Positions 15,840 through 24,732 are shown, numbered from the stretch's first letter. The stretch: 64,000 bases of DNA from Streptomyces lichenis (GCF_023218175.1 NZ_JALPTH010000013.1:1-64000); one strand, 5' to 3'. Numbers and translations are program-made. The notes: a model not told the origin generated them from the letters alone.

Positions 15840-16083
15840 CCGCTGGAGGCTTTGTCGGCCTGGATGCCCCCGCGTTACCGGGCCGCCGTCGCCGACCACC
15901 TTCCGACCCCATCTGCTCCAAGCGCACCACGCAAGATCCGAGGACTTTCTCCACGGCGCCGCCTGCCACTGCTGCGTCATGGCTTCGGAGACCCCCTGCG
16001 AGCGCGCCAACCGCTTCCTCGACCGCCGATTCCTCCTCGACCTGCCCGGCAGCGACCTTGGCTCCTTCCAAACCCATGAGTGA
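15840..16083 (+). pseudogene. C-terminal fragment of a DrmB-like (DUF1998) protein
   Basis: In the frame ending at TGA 16081-16083 the residues read HGAACHCCVMASETPCERAN then RFLDRRFLLDLPGS. This resembles the cysteine-containing C-terminus of DUF1998 proteins such as DISARM DrmB (pattern AC-x-C, ET-CE-N, LDR). Upstream, LEALSAWMPPRYRAAVADHL lies in another frame, implying a frameshift near 15900. The stop overlaps the ATG of the DrmC-like remnant, the gene order expected in DISARM. The identification rests on motif memory only. Confidence 0.5.
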
Positions 16084-16856
16084 CACGGACGCGCCACGGC
16101 AGCTCGGCCGGCTTCTGACCGGAACCGAGGCAAAGGACATAGCGGAACGCCTGGTCGACGGCGACACCTTGACCACCGCGCTCAAGGCCGTCGCGGTCGG
16201 CCAGCGAGCAGAGGTCCGGCGACTACTGGAGGCGATCGTCCGAGACACTGGAGCGACGTACCAGCAGGTACTCGTCCTGCGAGCGATCGAGGGTGCCCGG
16301 GCCCTTCCCCACACTGTCACCGCTGTGGACCATGCCTGGACACCTCACCCGGAGCGGGCCACTCACCACCTCGGTCACCCGCCTCGTGGACAGTGCCCGC
16401 CACGCGATCAAGTGCTCGACCTTTAACTTCCAGCGCAGCTCGGCACTCTGGACGTCACTTCGGACGGCCGCGCAGCGCGACGGCGTCGCCGTCCGCGTCT
16501 ACATGGACACCCGGGCCGCCGAAGGCAATGGACCGTACACGCCCCCCTCCACCACGGAGGTCGCCGCGCACCTGGCCCGGCCGAGGTATGGCGAACCAAG
16601 GAATTCGACGGCAGGTACGTCCGCAATCACACCAAGTTCCCAGCCATTGACCACCACCTCCTGCTGGTCACCAGCGCGAACTTTTCCTGGAGCGCAGAGA
16701 ACAACAACGTCGAGTTCGGCGTCCTCATTGACAACCCGAACCTCACCGAAGCCGTCGAGCGCGAGCTGCGGGAGGCGCAGGAGGTTCTGTACGAACAGAT
16801 TTCCTCACAGGCGGAGCCGGGGCCCCGCCATTCCGTGGCGGGTCCCCGCTTGACTA
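16076..16856 (+). pseudogene. DrmC-like phospholipase D-family pseudogene
   Basis: ATG at 16076 opens LLTGTEAKDIAERLVDGDTL and VAVGQRAEVRRLLEAI. Around 16300 the homology moves to another frame (TMPGHLTRSGPLTTSVTRLV, KCSTFNFQRSSALWTSL, AVRVYMDTRAAEG). Near 16583 it returns to the first frame (RNHTKFPAIDHHLLLVTSAN, FSWSAENNNVEFGVLID). The HxKx4D motif (HTKFPAID) and SANFSWSAENNNVEFG are those of PLD-like DISARM DrmC. Two compensating indels scramble about 90 codons, so the product is probably dead unless these are sequencing errors. Confidence 0.6.
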
Positions 16857-17579
16857 CCGGACCTCCGTCGAGACCGGGTCGAGGAAGAAGAGGCACTGGG
16901 CCGCGTTGTATTCGCCCACCACGGCGATGAAGCGGAACTTGTCGCCTTCGCCGACGGTGGCGGGGATCTTCTTGCCAGTCAGTTCCAGGTCAGAGATGCC
17001 GGCGTCCTCATACTTGAAGTTCGGGCCGACCGCCGTGTTCGGTCCCTCGTCGCCGGGGCTTAGGAGGAAGTCGTAGCGGGTCTTGTAGTTCCCGTGGGGT
17101 GCCATGTCCACGATCGAGCCGTCAAACGCGATGGTCTGGCCCTTGTGTCTGGTCGCGAAGTTCCGGTTCGCTTCGCTACACGAGTCCGCCTTCAGCAGTG
17201 TCGCGAACTCCGGGTTGTTCCGAGGCGTGATCACCTCAGCGGCAGCCGGCTCGGCCGTGGTTGGAGAGGGTGCAGTGGCGGGCTTCTCGCCTGCAGCAGC
17301 CGTTGAGCTGCCCGGCACGTCCGTCTTCTCGTCTTCGTCGCTGAGTGCGGCGGCAACGCCGATGACGATGGCGAGGGTCACGAGAGCCGCGGCCGCCGCT
17401 CCGATCAGCAGCCACGGCTGCGGCTTCTTGGGCCGACGGAATTCGAGGGTGGAGCGAAGCCTGCCCTGGCCTCGTTCCACGAGTTCCCAGCCGTCCCTCT
17501 GCATCTTCGAGATCACCAAGCTGTCGGTGCCCCGTACTGTCTGCACAGTCTTGTACTCGTACTTGATCTCGTCGGCCAT
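16854..17579 (-). CDS. DUF4839-type membrane-anchored protein
   Basis: 241 residues. A short N-terminal cytoplasmic part (KYEYKTVQTVRGTDSLVISK) is followed by one membrane span at about residues 55-79 (WLLIGAAAAALVTLAIVIGV) and an Ala/Thr/Pro-rich linker. The outer domain of about 120 residues (NPEFATLLKADSCSEANRNF, TRYDFLLSPGD, PVSTEVR at the end) matches the DUF4839 pattern as I remember it. Function is unknown. Two Cys in the outer domain could form a disulphide. It is convergent with the DrmC-like relic. The 287 bases upstream to the HNH gene hold no gene. Confidence 0.7.
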   Translation of the reverse strand: MADEIKYEYKTVQTVRGTDSLVISKMQRDGWELVERGQGRLRSTLEFRRPKKPQPWLLIGAAAAALVTLAIVIGVAAALSDEDEKTDVPGSSTAAAGEKPATAPSPTTAEPAAAEVITPRNNPEFATLLKADSCSEANRNFATRHKGQTIAFDGSIVDMAPHGNYKTRYDFLLSPGDEGPNTAVGPNFKYEDAGISDLELTGKKIPATVGEGDKFRFIAVVGEYNAAQCLFFLDPVSTEVR

Positions 17580-17866
17580 GCGGCTCCCCGCCCCTTAACT
17601 GAGCTGTTCGTACCAACTGCCCCGCGAGCATAGGGGACTCCGCGAGCCGGCATTACCGACGTCTGCGAAGGCATGCACTCTTCCCACGTCCGCACCAGGC
17701 TGTCTACCTGACGTGGGGCATCTACGACCGGCGTCGTCCGAGGAGTGGCACTCCTAGACCACCACCGTGCACGGGGTCGGCGAGGAGGTGCGAAATCTTT
17801 CCGCTGAGTTCCACCCATACCTCACGAGCGCGGTCGAGCAGCTGAACCACCATGCGAGACAACCTC

Positions 17867-18346
17867 TTAATACGTGGTCAGGCCAGCGGCCTTGTGTCGA
17901 TTGCAGGGGCCGTAGAGGATCTGCAGGTTCTCTGCTGCGCTGGCCCCGCCCATGGCGACCGGGATGATGTGGTCGTATTGCTGTTCAGTGACTGCGCCGC
18001 AGCGTCGGCAGCGCCCCCGGTCGCGTTGCCAGACGAGTTGCTTGACGTCGTCGGGTATGTGTCCGCGGGCTGCAGTCCGCGGTTCTTCCCTCATGGCAAC
18101 CATCGCCCTGGCCCGGTCGATTCGCTGGCGCTCGCGTTGTTGCCTGTTGATGAGGAGTGCGTGCACATCAGCGTCGGTCAGGTGGTCGTCCTCCCAGTAG
18201 AACCTGTCCTGGAACTGCCAGTAGGTGCGATCGCCATGGGTGAGCAGTTGGAGTGGTGCGTGGCGCTGGATCTCTTGCGACTCGTCGAAGTTTGCTTGAT
18301 CGTTCCGATTGCTGCGGAATGTGGTCTTCCCAATGCGGATGATCAT
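17867..18346 (-). CDS. HNH endonuclease
   Basis: 159 residues from the ATG at 18346; an open frame extends further upstream but loses coding character. The C-terminal HNH domain runs LVWQRDRGRCRRCGAVTEQQ then YDHIIPVAMGGASAAENLQI and CNRHK, with two zinc-binding Cys pairs and the catalytic His of DHIIP. The N-terminal ~90 residues (WQFQDRFYWEDDHLTDADVH) are typical of a Streptomyces family found near phage-like and defence loci. It is likely a nonspecific or defence-linked nuclease; no methylase partner is present. Confidence 0.75.
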   Translation of the reverse strand: MIIRIGKTTFRSNRNDQANFDESQEIQRHAPLQLLTHGDRTYWQFQDRFYWEDDHLTDADVHALLINRQQRERQRIDRARAMVAMREEPRTAARGHIPDDVKQLVWQRDRGRCRRCGAVTEQQYDHIIPVAMGGASAAENLQILYGPCNRHKAAGLTTY

Positions 18347-19009
18347 GCGTCCCGTTTTTGAGCCTGGCCAGGACCTCGCAAAACTGACGGAGACGTTCTC
18401 GGTACGGCGCAACATGCTGCCACTCCTGTACATCAGCCCCGAGGCCTCCAGCGTACGTGCACAGAGGTACGCACGGGCGATCTTGTACCGCATTGGCGCC
18501 ACCTGGAGCGGCGTGCCGGGGCATCGGAGCCGTTGTCGGGTGGCTCCGCCGCTTTGATGGCCTTCTGGGACATGGACAGGGCCGTCAGGCGTTGGCTGCA
18601 CCGAGTGTCCGCGGCGAACCTGGTCGCCATTGCCATGCGTGGCCGTCTGCAGCCTCGAGCTGTTCCGGCGCGCCTTCGGCGGACGGCTGTCGGTCTCGTG
18701 TTCAGAGCCAGTGCGTGACTGCATCGGGGTCACGCCGGGCGGAAGGACATGACAATGACGACCCGGACCGCGGTCGCGAGGCATGGAGACCACAAGGTGC
18801 GGGCGCGCTACGGCAAGGGGGCTTGTCCGGGGGGTAGGCGTGCAGCGGAGCTGTCGCTGAGATCGCGGTGCTGGTGGAACTGATCAGACCTGGCTCGGAC
18901 CTCATGACGTGCGAGCTGACATCTCTCTACACGTGAATTCCTGCTACGCCAACCAGCGAGGGCATCGGATCCTTGAAGCCTCTGAACATCGCGTTGCCGG
19001 AGGAAGACC
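18347..19009. other. 663-bp stretch without a credible gene
   Basis: Several short open frames exist on both strands, but none has a recognisable domain, good start signals or a consistent codon pattern. It is probably decayed element DNA between the HNH gene and the small hypothetical gene at 19010. Confidence 0.4.
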
Positions 19010-19360
19010 ATGGCTCTCCACTCGCATTACAGCCCCAGTCGGGATCGGAAGCTCGACGACGCCAGGGCGGATCGGCCACGCGTATCCGCATTGGATCCCG
19101 TCCGGGTCGGCTTCCGGCTGGCGGACCTTCCTGCGCTGAGTGTGTTCTCCCTCGTGTCGACTTCGTGGGAGCTTGCTGTCGAGCTGCCCGCGTTGGCTGC
19201 CGCACTGGACGCGGCTGCTGTTCCGGTCGGGCGTGTACTTCGGTACGAACTGGTGGAGTTCACCACGCGCTCCGGGATCGCGGTGAGCTACAGGCGACCG
19301 GTCGTTGAGATCGGCAGGACCCAGGTCCTCGTCCAGGATGCTGTAAGACTTGCGGCGTGA
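19010..19360 (+). CDS. 116-residue hypothetical protein
   Basis: ATG with GGAGGAAG six bases upstream. It has no signal peptide or membrane span. The middle (LADLPALSVFSLVSTSWELA, ALAAALDAAAVPVGRVLRYE) is leucine/alanine-rich and helical, and the end (VVEIGRTQVLVQDAVRLAA) suggests a small alpha/beta domain. I do not recognise a family. It is the last plausible gene of the accessory block before the rsgA leader. The good ribosome binding site supports translation, but it may be a remnant. Confidence 0.5.
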   Translation: MALHSHYSPSRDRKLDDARADRPRVSALDPVRVGFRLADLPALSVFSLVSTSWELAVELPALAAALDAAAVPVGRVLRYELVEFTTRSGIAVSYRRPVVEIGRTQVLVQDAVRLAA

Positions 19361-19500
19361 CGCTGGTCCGCTGGTCGTCGGCGTCGTACAGGTGAGGGCC
19401 CGAATTTAATCGGTGGTGCCGTGCCCTGGGGCGGGGCTATGGTTCTGCTCGTTCCAGGGCGCGGCTGTGTCGCTGCCCAGGGCATGGTGTTGGTTCGTCG

Positions 19501-20105
19501 AGAAGCAGCAGGAGGAGGGGACGTTGATGACTGTCACGGTGGCGGGCGCTGCCCGCGTTCAGAAGTCCGACGTCCCCACCCCCGTGGTCCCCGGCTGACA
19601 CCCACTCGACTCGCGCGCCCGGAGCGCGCCGCCGGGGCCACCCTGTGAAGGGTTCCCCTTGAATCTCTCTTCTCCGTCGCCTCTCTCCGCCACGTCGTCG
19701 CACCCGCTCGCCCGCTACGGCTGGGACGACCGCTGGGCGGCCGAGTTCGCCTCCTACGCCGAGACCGGGCTGCTGCCCGGTCGGGTCGTACGGGTGGACC
19801 GCGGTCGCTGCGACCTGGTCACCGCCGACGGCACCGTGCACGCCGACACCGCCTTCGTCACCCCGCACGACCCGCTGCGGGTCATCTGCACCGGCGACTG
19901 GGCGGCCGTCGAGCCGCACGGCAACCCCCGGTACGTACAGGCGTACCTGCCGCGCCGCACCTCCCTCGTACGCTCCACCTCCTCCACCCGCTCCGAGGGC
20001 CAGATCCTCGCGGCCAACGTGGACCACGCGATCATCGCGGTGCCGCTCTCGGCCGAGCTGGACCTCGGCCGGCTGGAGCGCTTCCTCGCCCTGGTCTGGG
20101 AGTCG
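19501..20105 (+). repeat. Right copy of the 605-bp direct repeat
   Basis: Same sequence as 146-750 with seven substitutions. It contains the 23-residue upstream ORF, the rsgA leader and the first ~149 rsgA codons, and it is continuous with the intact gene. Weaker similarity to the left copy starts at 19403. Confidence 0.9.
19527..19598 (+). CDS. 23-residue upstream ORF before intact rsgA
   Basis: ATG after GGAGGAGGGG. Identical to the ORF at 172-243 except V for I at position 16. It ends 60 bases before the rsgA start. Possible leader peptide or small protein; no family recognised. Confidence 0.45.
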   Translation: MTVTVAGAARVQKSDVPTPVVPG

Positions 20106-20771
20106 GGCGCGCAGCCGCTCGTGGTGCTCACCAAGGCGGACCTCATCCCCGACCCGGTAGGACTGTCCTACCTGGTGCAGGACGTGGAGGCGGCGGCCCC
20201 CGGGGCGCGGGTGCTGGCGGTCAGCGCCACCGAGGACGACGGCGTGGAACCGCTCGCCGAGCTGGTCAGCGGCGGTACCAGCGTGCTGCTCGGCACCTCG
20301 GGCGCCGGAAAGTCCACCCTCGCCAACGCCCTGCTCGGCGAGGAGGTGATGGACGTCCAGGCCATCCGCGAGGTCGACGGCAAGGGCCGGCACACCACCA
20401 CCACCCGCAACCTGCTGGTGCTGCCCGGCGGCGGGGTGCTGATCGACACCCCGGGCCTGCGGGGCGTCGGCATGTACGACGCGGGTGCCGGTGTCGACCA
20501 GACCTTCTCCGAGATCGCGGCGCTGGCCGAGGACTGCCGTTTCCACGACTGCGCCCATGAGACCGAGCCCGGCTGCGCGGTCCGGGCGGCCATCGAGGAC
20601 GGCACCCTGCCGCACCGGCGGCTGGAGAGCTACCGCAAGCTCCAGCGCGAGAACCAGTGGATCGTCGCCAAGACCGACGCGCGGCTGCGCGCCGAGATCC
20701 GCGACGACTACAAGCGCAAGCACGCCGCCGGCCGCGCCGCGCTGCGGGCCAAGCGCGGCCGGCAGGGCTGA
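19659..20771 (+). CDS. rsgA: Ribosome small subunit-dependent GTPase A (second-type Streptomyces paralogue)
   Basis: 370 residues from a TTG start with GAAGGG upstream. N-terminal OB-fold, then the circularly permuted GTPase domain: G4 TKAD, G5 SA, G1 GTSGAGKST, and G3 DTPG. The C-terminal zinc site is CRFHDCAH followed by GC. RsgA helps mature the 30S subunit and is released on GTP hydrolysis. This paralogue begins ARYGWDDRWAAEF, unlike the MRRYGK type also present in Streptomyces. Its 5' third is duplicated at 304-750, so this gene may be a chimera whose start was supplied by the inserted block. Confidence 0.95.
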   Translation: MNLSSPSPLSATSSHPLARYGWDDRWAAEFASYAETGLLPGRVVRVDRGRCDLVTADGTVHADTAFVTPHDPLRVICTGDWAAVEPHGNPRYVQAYLPRRTSLVRSTSSTRSEGQILAANVDHAIIAVPLSAELDLGRLERFLALVWESGAQPLVVLTKADLIPDPVGLSYLVQDVEAAAPGARVLAVSATEDDGVEPLAELVSGGTSVLLGTSGAGKSTLANALLGEEVMDVQAIREVDGKGRHTTTTRNLLVLPGGGVLIDTPGLRGVGMYDAGAGVDQTFSEIAALAEDCRFHDCAHETEPGCAVRAAIEDGTLPHRRLESYRKLQRENQWIVAKTDARLRAEIRDDYKRKHAAGRAALRAKRGRQG

Positions 20772-20928
20772 CCGGCCGGAGGGCCGGATCGTGGCATGGC
20801 CGGGCCGGGGCGCGGGTGCCACCCGTGCCCCGGCCCGGCCGCCGCCCCCCTCCCGGAGCGCCGCGTCCGAAAGCCGCCAGCCCGGCCCCGGGGGAGGGCG
20901 GACACTGGAGGGCGTGACGACGGAAGCG

Positions 20929-22419
20929 ATGACGGACAGGGCGGCGGACGTCCCGGTGGGCGCCGCGCCGGACGTGATGACCGAGGAGAGCAGGTACCAG
21001 GCGGTCAGCAGCCGGGACGCGCGCTTCGACGGGGAGTTCTTCTTCGCCGTGGCGACCACCGGCATCTACTGCCGCCCCAGCTGCCCGGCCGTCACCCCCA
21101 AGCGGGAGAACGTGGCCTTCTACCCCACCGCGGCCGCCGCCCAGGGCCACGGCTTCCGGGCCTGCCGTCGCTGCCGGCCCGACGCCGTGCCCGGCTCGGC
21201 CGCCTGGAACGTACGCGCCGATGTCGTCGGCCGGGCCATGCGCATGATCGGGGACGGCGTGGTGGACCGCGAGGGCGTCCCCGGCCTGGCCGGACGGCTC
21301 GGCTACAGCGCCCGGCAGATCCAGCGGCAGCTCAACGCAGAACTGGGCGCCGGCCCGCTGGCCCTGGCCCGCGCCCAGCGCGCCCACACCGCCCGGGTAC
21401 TCCTCCAGACCACCGAACTGCCCGTCACCGACATCGCCTTCGCGGCCGGCTTCGCCAGCGTGCGGCAGTTCAACGACACCATCCGCCGGATCTACGCCCG
21501 CACCCCCAGCGGGCTGCGCGCCGAGTCCGCCACCCGCCGCCGGTCCCGCCCGACGGCCACCGCGGCCGGGGTGCCGCTGCGGCTCGCCCACCGCGGCCCC
21601 TACGCGGCCCGCGAGGTCTTCGACCTGCTGGCCGACGAGGCCGTTCCCGGCATCGAGGAGGTCACCGGGCCTCCCGGCGCCCGCGTCTACCGGCGCACCC
21701 TGCGCCTCCCGCACGGCCAGGGCATCGCCGCCGTCGCGGAAGCCGACGAGGCCACCTGGGACGGGACCGGGGACAGAAACGGGGGCGGGGGCGGGAGGGG
21801 CGGCCGGTCGGGGCGCGGCTGGCTGGAGGCCCGTATCCACCTCGCCGACCTGCGCGACCTCACCACCGCCGTACAGCGGCTGCGCCGGCTGTTCGACCTG
21901 GACGCCGACCCCTACGCGGTGGCCGAGCACCTGGGCGCCGATCCACTGCTCGGCCCGCTGGTCGCCGCCCGGCCCGGGGTGCGCGCGCCCGGCGCCGCCG
22001 ACCCCGAGGAGTACGCCCTGCGGACGGTGCTCGGACCCGAGGAGTCCCGGCGCGCGGTCGACGAGCACGGCACCCCGCTGGAGGTGCCCTGCTCCGGGAT
22101 GACCCGGCTGTTCCCGGAGCCCGGGGCGCTGACCGGCCACCCCGTCGCCGGACCGCTCGCCGAGGCGCTGGCCTCCGGGCGGCTTCGGCTGGACCCGGGA
22201 GCCGACCGGGAGGAGGCGGAACGGGCGCTGCGCGCGCTGCCCGGCGTCACGGCCGAGGCCGCCGCGCTGATCCGCACCCGCGCGCTCGGCGACCCGGACA
22301 CCGCCCCGTACCCGGCGGCCGACCGCCCCGAGTGGCGGCCCTGGCGGAGCTATGCCGCGCGCTATCTGGCCCTGACGCCGACCGCCGACGGCGTGGCCGC
22401 CCTTGGCCGCGCCGCCTGA
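20929..22419 (+). CDS. AdaA/AlkA fusion: alkylation-repair regulator and 3-methyladenine glycosylase
   Basis: About 496 residues; ATG at 20929 chosen, though GTG 20914 or a later ATG near 20980 are possible. The Ada zinc domain contains the methyl-accepting Cys in GIYCRPSC and the partner pair CRRC. AraC-type helix-turn-helix next (VPGLAGRLGYSARQIQRQL, DIAFAAGFASVRQFND), then an AlkA N-domain and helix-hairpin-helix (LPGVTAEAAALI, WRPWRSYAARYLAL). A Gly-rich insert interrupts the AlkA N-domain. Between GDPD and WRPW only about 15 residues remain, shorter than usual around the catalytic Asp, so glycosylase activity is uncertain. It lies downstream of rsgA. Confidence 0.85.
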   Translation: MTDRAADVPVGAAPDVMTEESRYQAVSSRDARFDGEFFFAVATTGIYCRPSCPAVTPKRENVAFYPTAAAAQGHGFRACRRCRPDAVPGSAAWNVRADVVGRAMRMIGDGVVDREGVPGLAGRLGYSARQIQRQLNAELGAGPLALARAQRAHTARVLLQTTELPVTDIAFAAGFASVRQFNDTIRRIYARTPSGLRAESATRRRSRPTATAAGVPLRLAHRGPYAAREVFDLLADEAVPGIEEVTGPPGARVYRRTLRLPHGQGIAAVAEADEATWDGTGDRNGGGGGRGGRSGRGWLEARIHLADLRDLTTAVQRLRRLFDLDADPYAVAEHLGADPLLGPLVAARPGVRAPGAADPEEYALRTVLGPEESRRAVDEHGTPLEVPCSGMTRLFPEPGALTGHPVAGPLAEALASGRLRLDPGADREEAERALRALPGVTAEAAALIRTRALGDPDTAPYPAADRPEWRPWRSYAARYLALTPTADGVAALGRAA

Positions 22420-22461
22420 GCCGCCGCCGGACCTCCACAGCCCCCGTCCGCGCAGGACGTC

Positions 22462-22944
22462 TCAACCGGCGAGGACGGCTCCCACCCAGGCGGCGACCAC
22501 CAGCAGGCAGGCGGAGAGCTGCACCAGCACGCTCGTCCCGGCCGACCGCATCACCGCCCGGGTGGCGGCGGCCGCCTGCCCGTGCCCACCGAGCCGCAAC
22601 CGCTCGGCGAGGTAGATCCCGCCGACGAACCCCGGCACCACCCCGACCACCGGCAACAGGACGAACCCGAGCAGCGCCCCGGTCCCCGCGTACGCGACCA
22701 TCCGGCCGGTCACCCCCAGCGGCCGCACCCGGCGGGCCGGCAGCTGCCACACCACCACCTGGGTCACCAGCATCAACCCGCTCGCCCCCACCAGCAGCCA
22801 CCAAGCGGGCCCGGTCCGGACATGCAGCGCCCACCACATCACCGCGGCCCACACCAGCCACGGCCCCGGCACCCCCGGCACCAGCACCCCGAACAGGCCG
22901 AGCAGCAGCACCAAGCCGACCAGGAGGAGCTGCCACGCGCCCAT
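22462..22944 (-). CDS. DUF456 membrane protein
   Basis: 160 residues. Hydrophobic throughout, with about five membrane spans (LLLVGLVLLLGLFGVLVPGV, WWLLVGASGLMLVTQVVVW, GALLGFVLLPVVGVVPGFVG, SVLVQLSACLLVVAAWVGAV). The glycine-rich GxLLGFxxxPxxGxxPG stretch is typical of DUF456. Function unknown. It is convergent with the Ada/AlkA gene, 42 bases apart. Confidence 0.8.
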   Translation of the reverse strand: MGAWQLLLVGLVLLLGLFGVLVPGVPGPWLVWAAVMWWALHVRTGPAWWLLVGASGLMLVTQVVVWQLPARRVRPLGVTGRMVAYAGTGALLGFVLLPVVGVVPGFVGGIYLAERLRLGGHGQAAAATRAVMRSAGTSVLVQLSACLLVVAAWVGAVLAG

Positions 22945-23057
22945 GGGGACAGAGTGCAGGACCCTCCCGCCCCCCGCAGGTCGGCCGCCCCAGCCCCCCC
23001 CAGGCCGCTCCCCGGCCACCTGGGCCGGTGCTCACACCGGCCGGTCCGGCACAGGGC

Positions 23058-24188
23058 TCACCCCGGCAGCGACCCGTCCCACACGCCCTCGCCCCCGTCG
23101 CCCTCGCCCCGGACACCGGCGCCCCCGTCGCCCTCACCCCCGACGCCATCGCCCCGGATGCCGGCACCCCCGTCGCCCTCACCCCCGAGGCCGTCCGCCG
23201 CCGCCCCGTCCTGGGACATCCAGCCGCGCTCCCGGGCATGCCAGCCCAGTTGCAGCCGGGTCGTCACCCCGGCCAGCTCCATCAGGTTCCGGACCCGGCG
23301 CTGCACCGTCCGCAGCCCCAGATCGAGCTGCTTGGCCACGCTGGCGTCGGTCAGCCCGGCCAGCAGCAGTGAGAGCACCTCCAGATCGGTGGCGTCCGGA
23401 CCGCCCGGACCGTCCTCGCCCACCACGTCCCCGCCGCCCAGCCGCAGCGGCAGCGCCACGCCCCACACCGCGTCGAACAGCGCCGTCAGCGATTCCAGCA
23501 GCCCACTGGCGTGCACCACCAGGGCGGCCGGCTCGGCTCCCCGCCCGCTCAGCGGGACCATCGCCAGCGTTCCGTCCGCGACCACCAGCTTCGTCGGCAC
23601 CCGGTCCACCACCCGTACCCGCTCGCCCCGGCCCAGTGCGGCGGACAGCTCTCCGATGCTTCCGGGCAGCGCGAGCACCGAGCGCTCCACCACGATCCGG
23701 TAGGCCACCCCGCGGGCCACCGCCGTCTCCTCGGCCTGGTTCTCCGGCCCGGTCACCGCCACCGGCTCACCGGTCACCAGCGCGCACACCTCCCGCGCGG
23801 CGCCCAGCTGGAGCTGGCGGAAGCGGTGCGCCACCGCTGCCGCGCCGGTCACCACCTCCACCAGGTCGTGCACGGCCGGCTCGGCGGCCTTCGCGCGGTA
23901 CTCCTGCGCCAGCGCGGCCGCCGCCAGCTCCGCCTGCTCCAGATCGTGCCGCTGCTGCGTCAGCAGCGGCCCCAGCGCCACCGCGGGCGGCGCCGCCACC
24001 CACCGGCCGGTACGCGCCGAGGACTGCGCGGCCAGCCCCTGCGACTCCAGCCCCCGCAGCGCCCGCTCGGTCTCCGGCTCCGGCAGCGCCAGCCGGCGCG
24101 CCAGGTCCGGGACCTCGGCCGCCCCCAGCGCCACCAGCGCGCGGTACGCCGTCTCCTGGCGCTCGTCCAGCCCTATCGCCCCCAGCAC
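23058..24188 (-). CDS. TrmB/LuxR-type transcriptional regulator with repetitive C-terminal tail
   Basis: 376 residues from a GTG start. The N-terminal winged helix resembles TrmB (ERQETAYRALVALGAAEV, RALRGLESQGL). A middle ligand- or phospholipase D-like region follows, then a LuxR-type helix-turn-helix near residues 275-325 (LEVLSLLLAGLTDASVAKQL, LGLRTVQRRVRNLMELAGV). The last ~45 residues are low-complexity repeats of GEGDGGAG(I/V)RG. Such orphan regulators are abundant in Streptomyces; target unknown. The tail is encoded by imperfect tandem DNA repeats (23095-23190) and may vary in length between strains. Confidence 0.75.
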   Translation of the reverse strand: MLGAIGLDERQETAYRALVALGAAEVPDLARRLALPEPETERALRGLESQGLAAQSSARTGRWVAAPPAVALGPLLTQQRHDLEQAELAAAALAQEYRAKAAEPAVHDLVEVVTGAAAVAHRFRQLQLGAAREVCALVTGEPVAVTGPENQAEETAVARGVAYRIVVERSVLALPGSIGELSAALGRGERVRVVDRVPTKLVVADGTLAMVPLSGRGAEPAALVVHASGLLESLTALFDAVWGVALPLRLGGGDVVGEDGPGGPDATDLEVLSLLLAGLTDASVAKQLDLGLRTVQRRVRNLMELAGVTTRLQLGWHARERGWMSQDGAAADGLGGEGDGGAGIRGDGVGGEGDGGAGVRGEGDGGEGVWDGSLPG

Positions 24189-24732
24189 AGCCCCGCCCCA
24201 CCTCTCCCGGCCTGCTCAGGCCCGTCCGGCCCGCCACCCGGTGCCGGGCACCACTGTGGCGGGAATCGGCCACGGCGTAAACCCGCCCGAGGCTCCGCCC
24301 CCGAACCCCGCGCAGCTCTGCCACGGTGACACCACCGCACCACCACCCCACCTGCGCGGCTCCTCCCCGGCACGACATCCGGGGCCCCGAGGGCAGGCAC
24401 GGCGACACCCCCGCACCCCGCCCGGCGACCTGCGACCGAGGGGCATCCCGTACGGCGAACCGCCCGGCACCGGCGGCGCGTACGGCGCCGAGGGCAGCCA
24501 CCCCAGCCGTACTGACCGCCACCGGCCGCACCGGCCGCACCGGCCGCATGGGGCGCCGCCACCGCCACTTGCCATTGCCGCCGTCCGGCCGACGGCCATG
24601 AGACCGGTCCGCCGGGCGTCCTTCCCGTGGGGGGTGGGGACGCCCGGCGGACCCCTTCCGGCCATCCGGCCCGATGAGCACATTTGCCCGGCGGCCGTTT
24701 TCCCGGCCGCCGCGCGGTCGATGATGAGGGGT
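24189..24732. other. 544-bp intergenic region between divergent genes
   Basis: No credible gene; open frames are by-products of the GC bias. It contains three tandem copies of ACCGGCCGC at 24521-24547 and other GC-rich near-repeats. It should hold promoters for the TrmB/LuxR-like and PP2C-like genes, but I cannot place them. Confidence 0.4.

Noticed and set aside
18433..18793. N-terminal extension of the HNH protein to about position 18793
   Set aside because: The upstream part of the open frame has no family character and lacks start signals; the family usually begins near the chosen ATG at 18346.
144..20105. An integrase, transposase or excisionase for the accessory block
   Set aside because: I looked for tyrosine and serine recombinase motifs in the open frames of the block and saw none, so no recombinase is annotated; the integration mechanism is left open.
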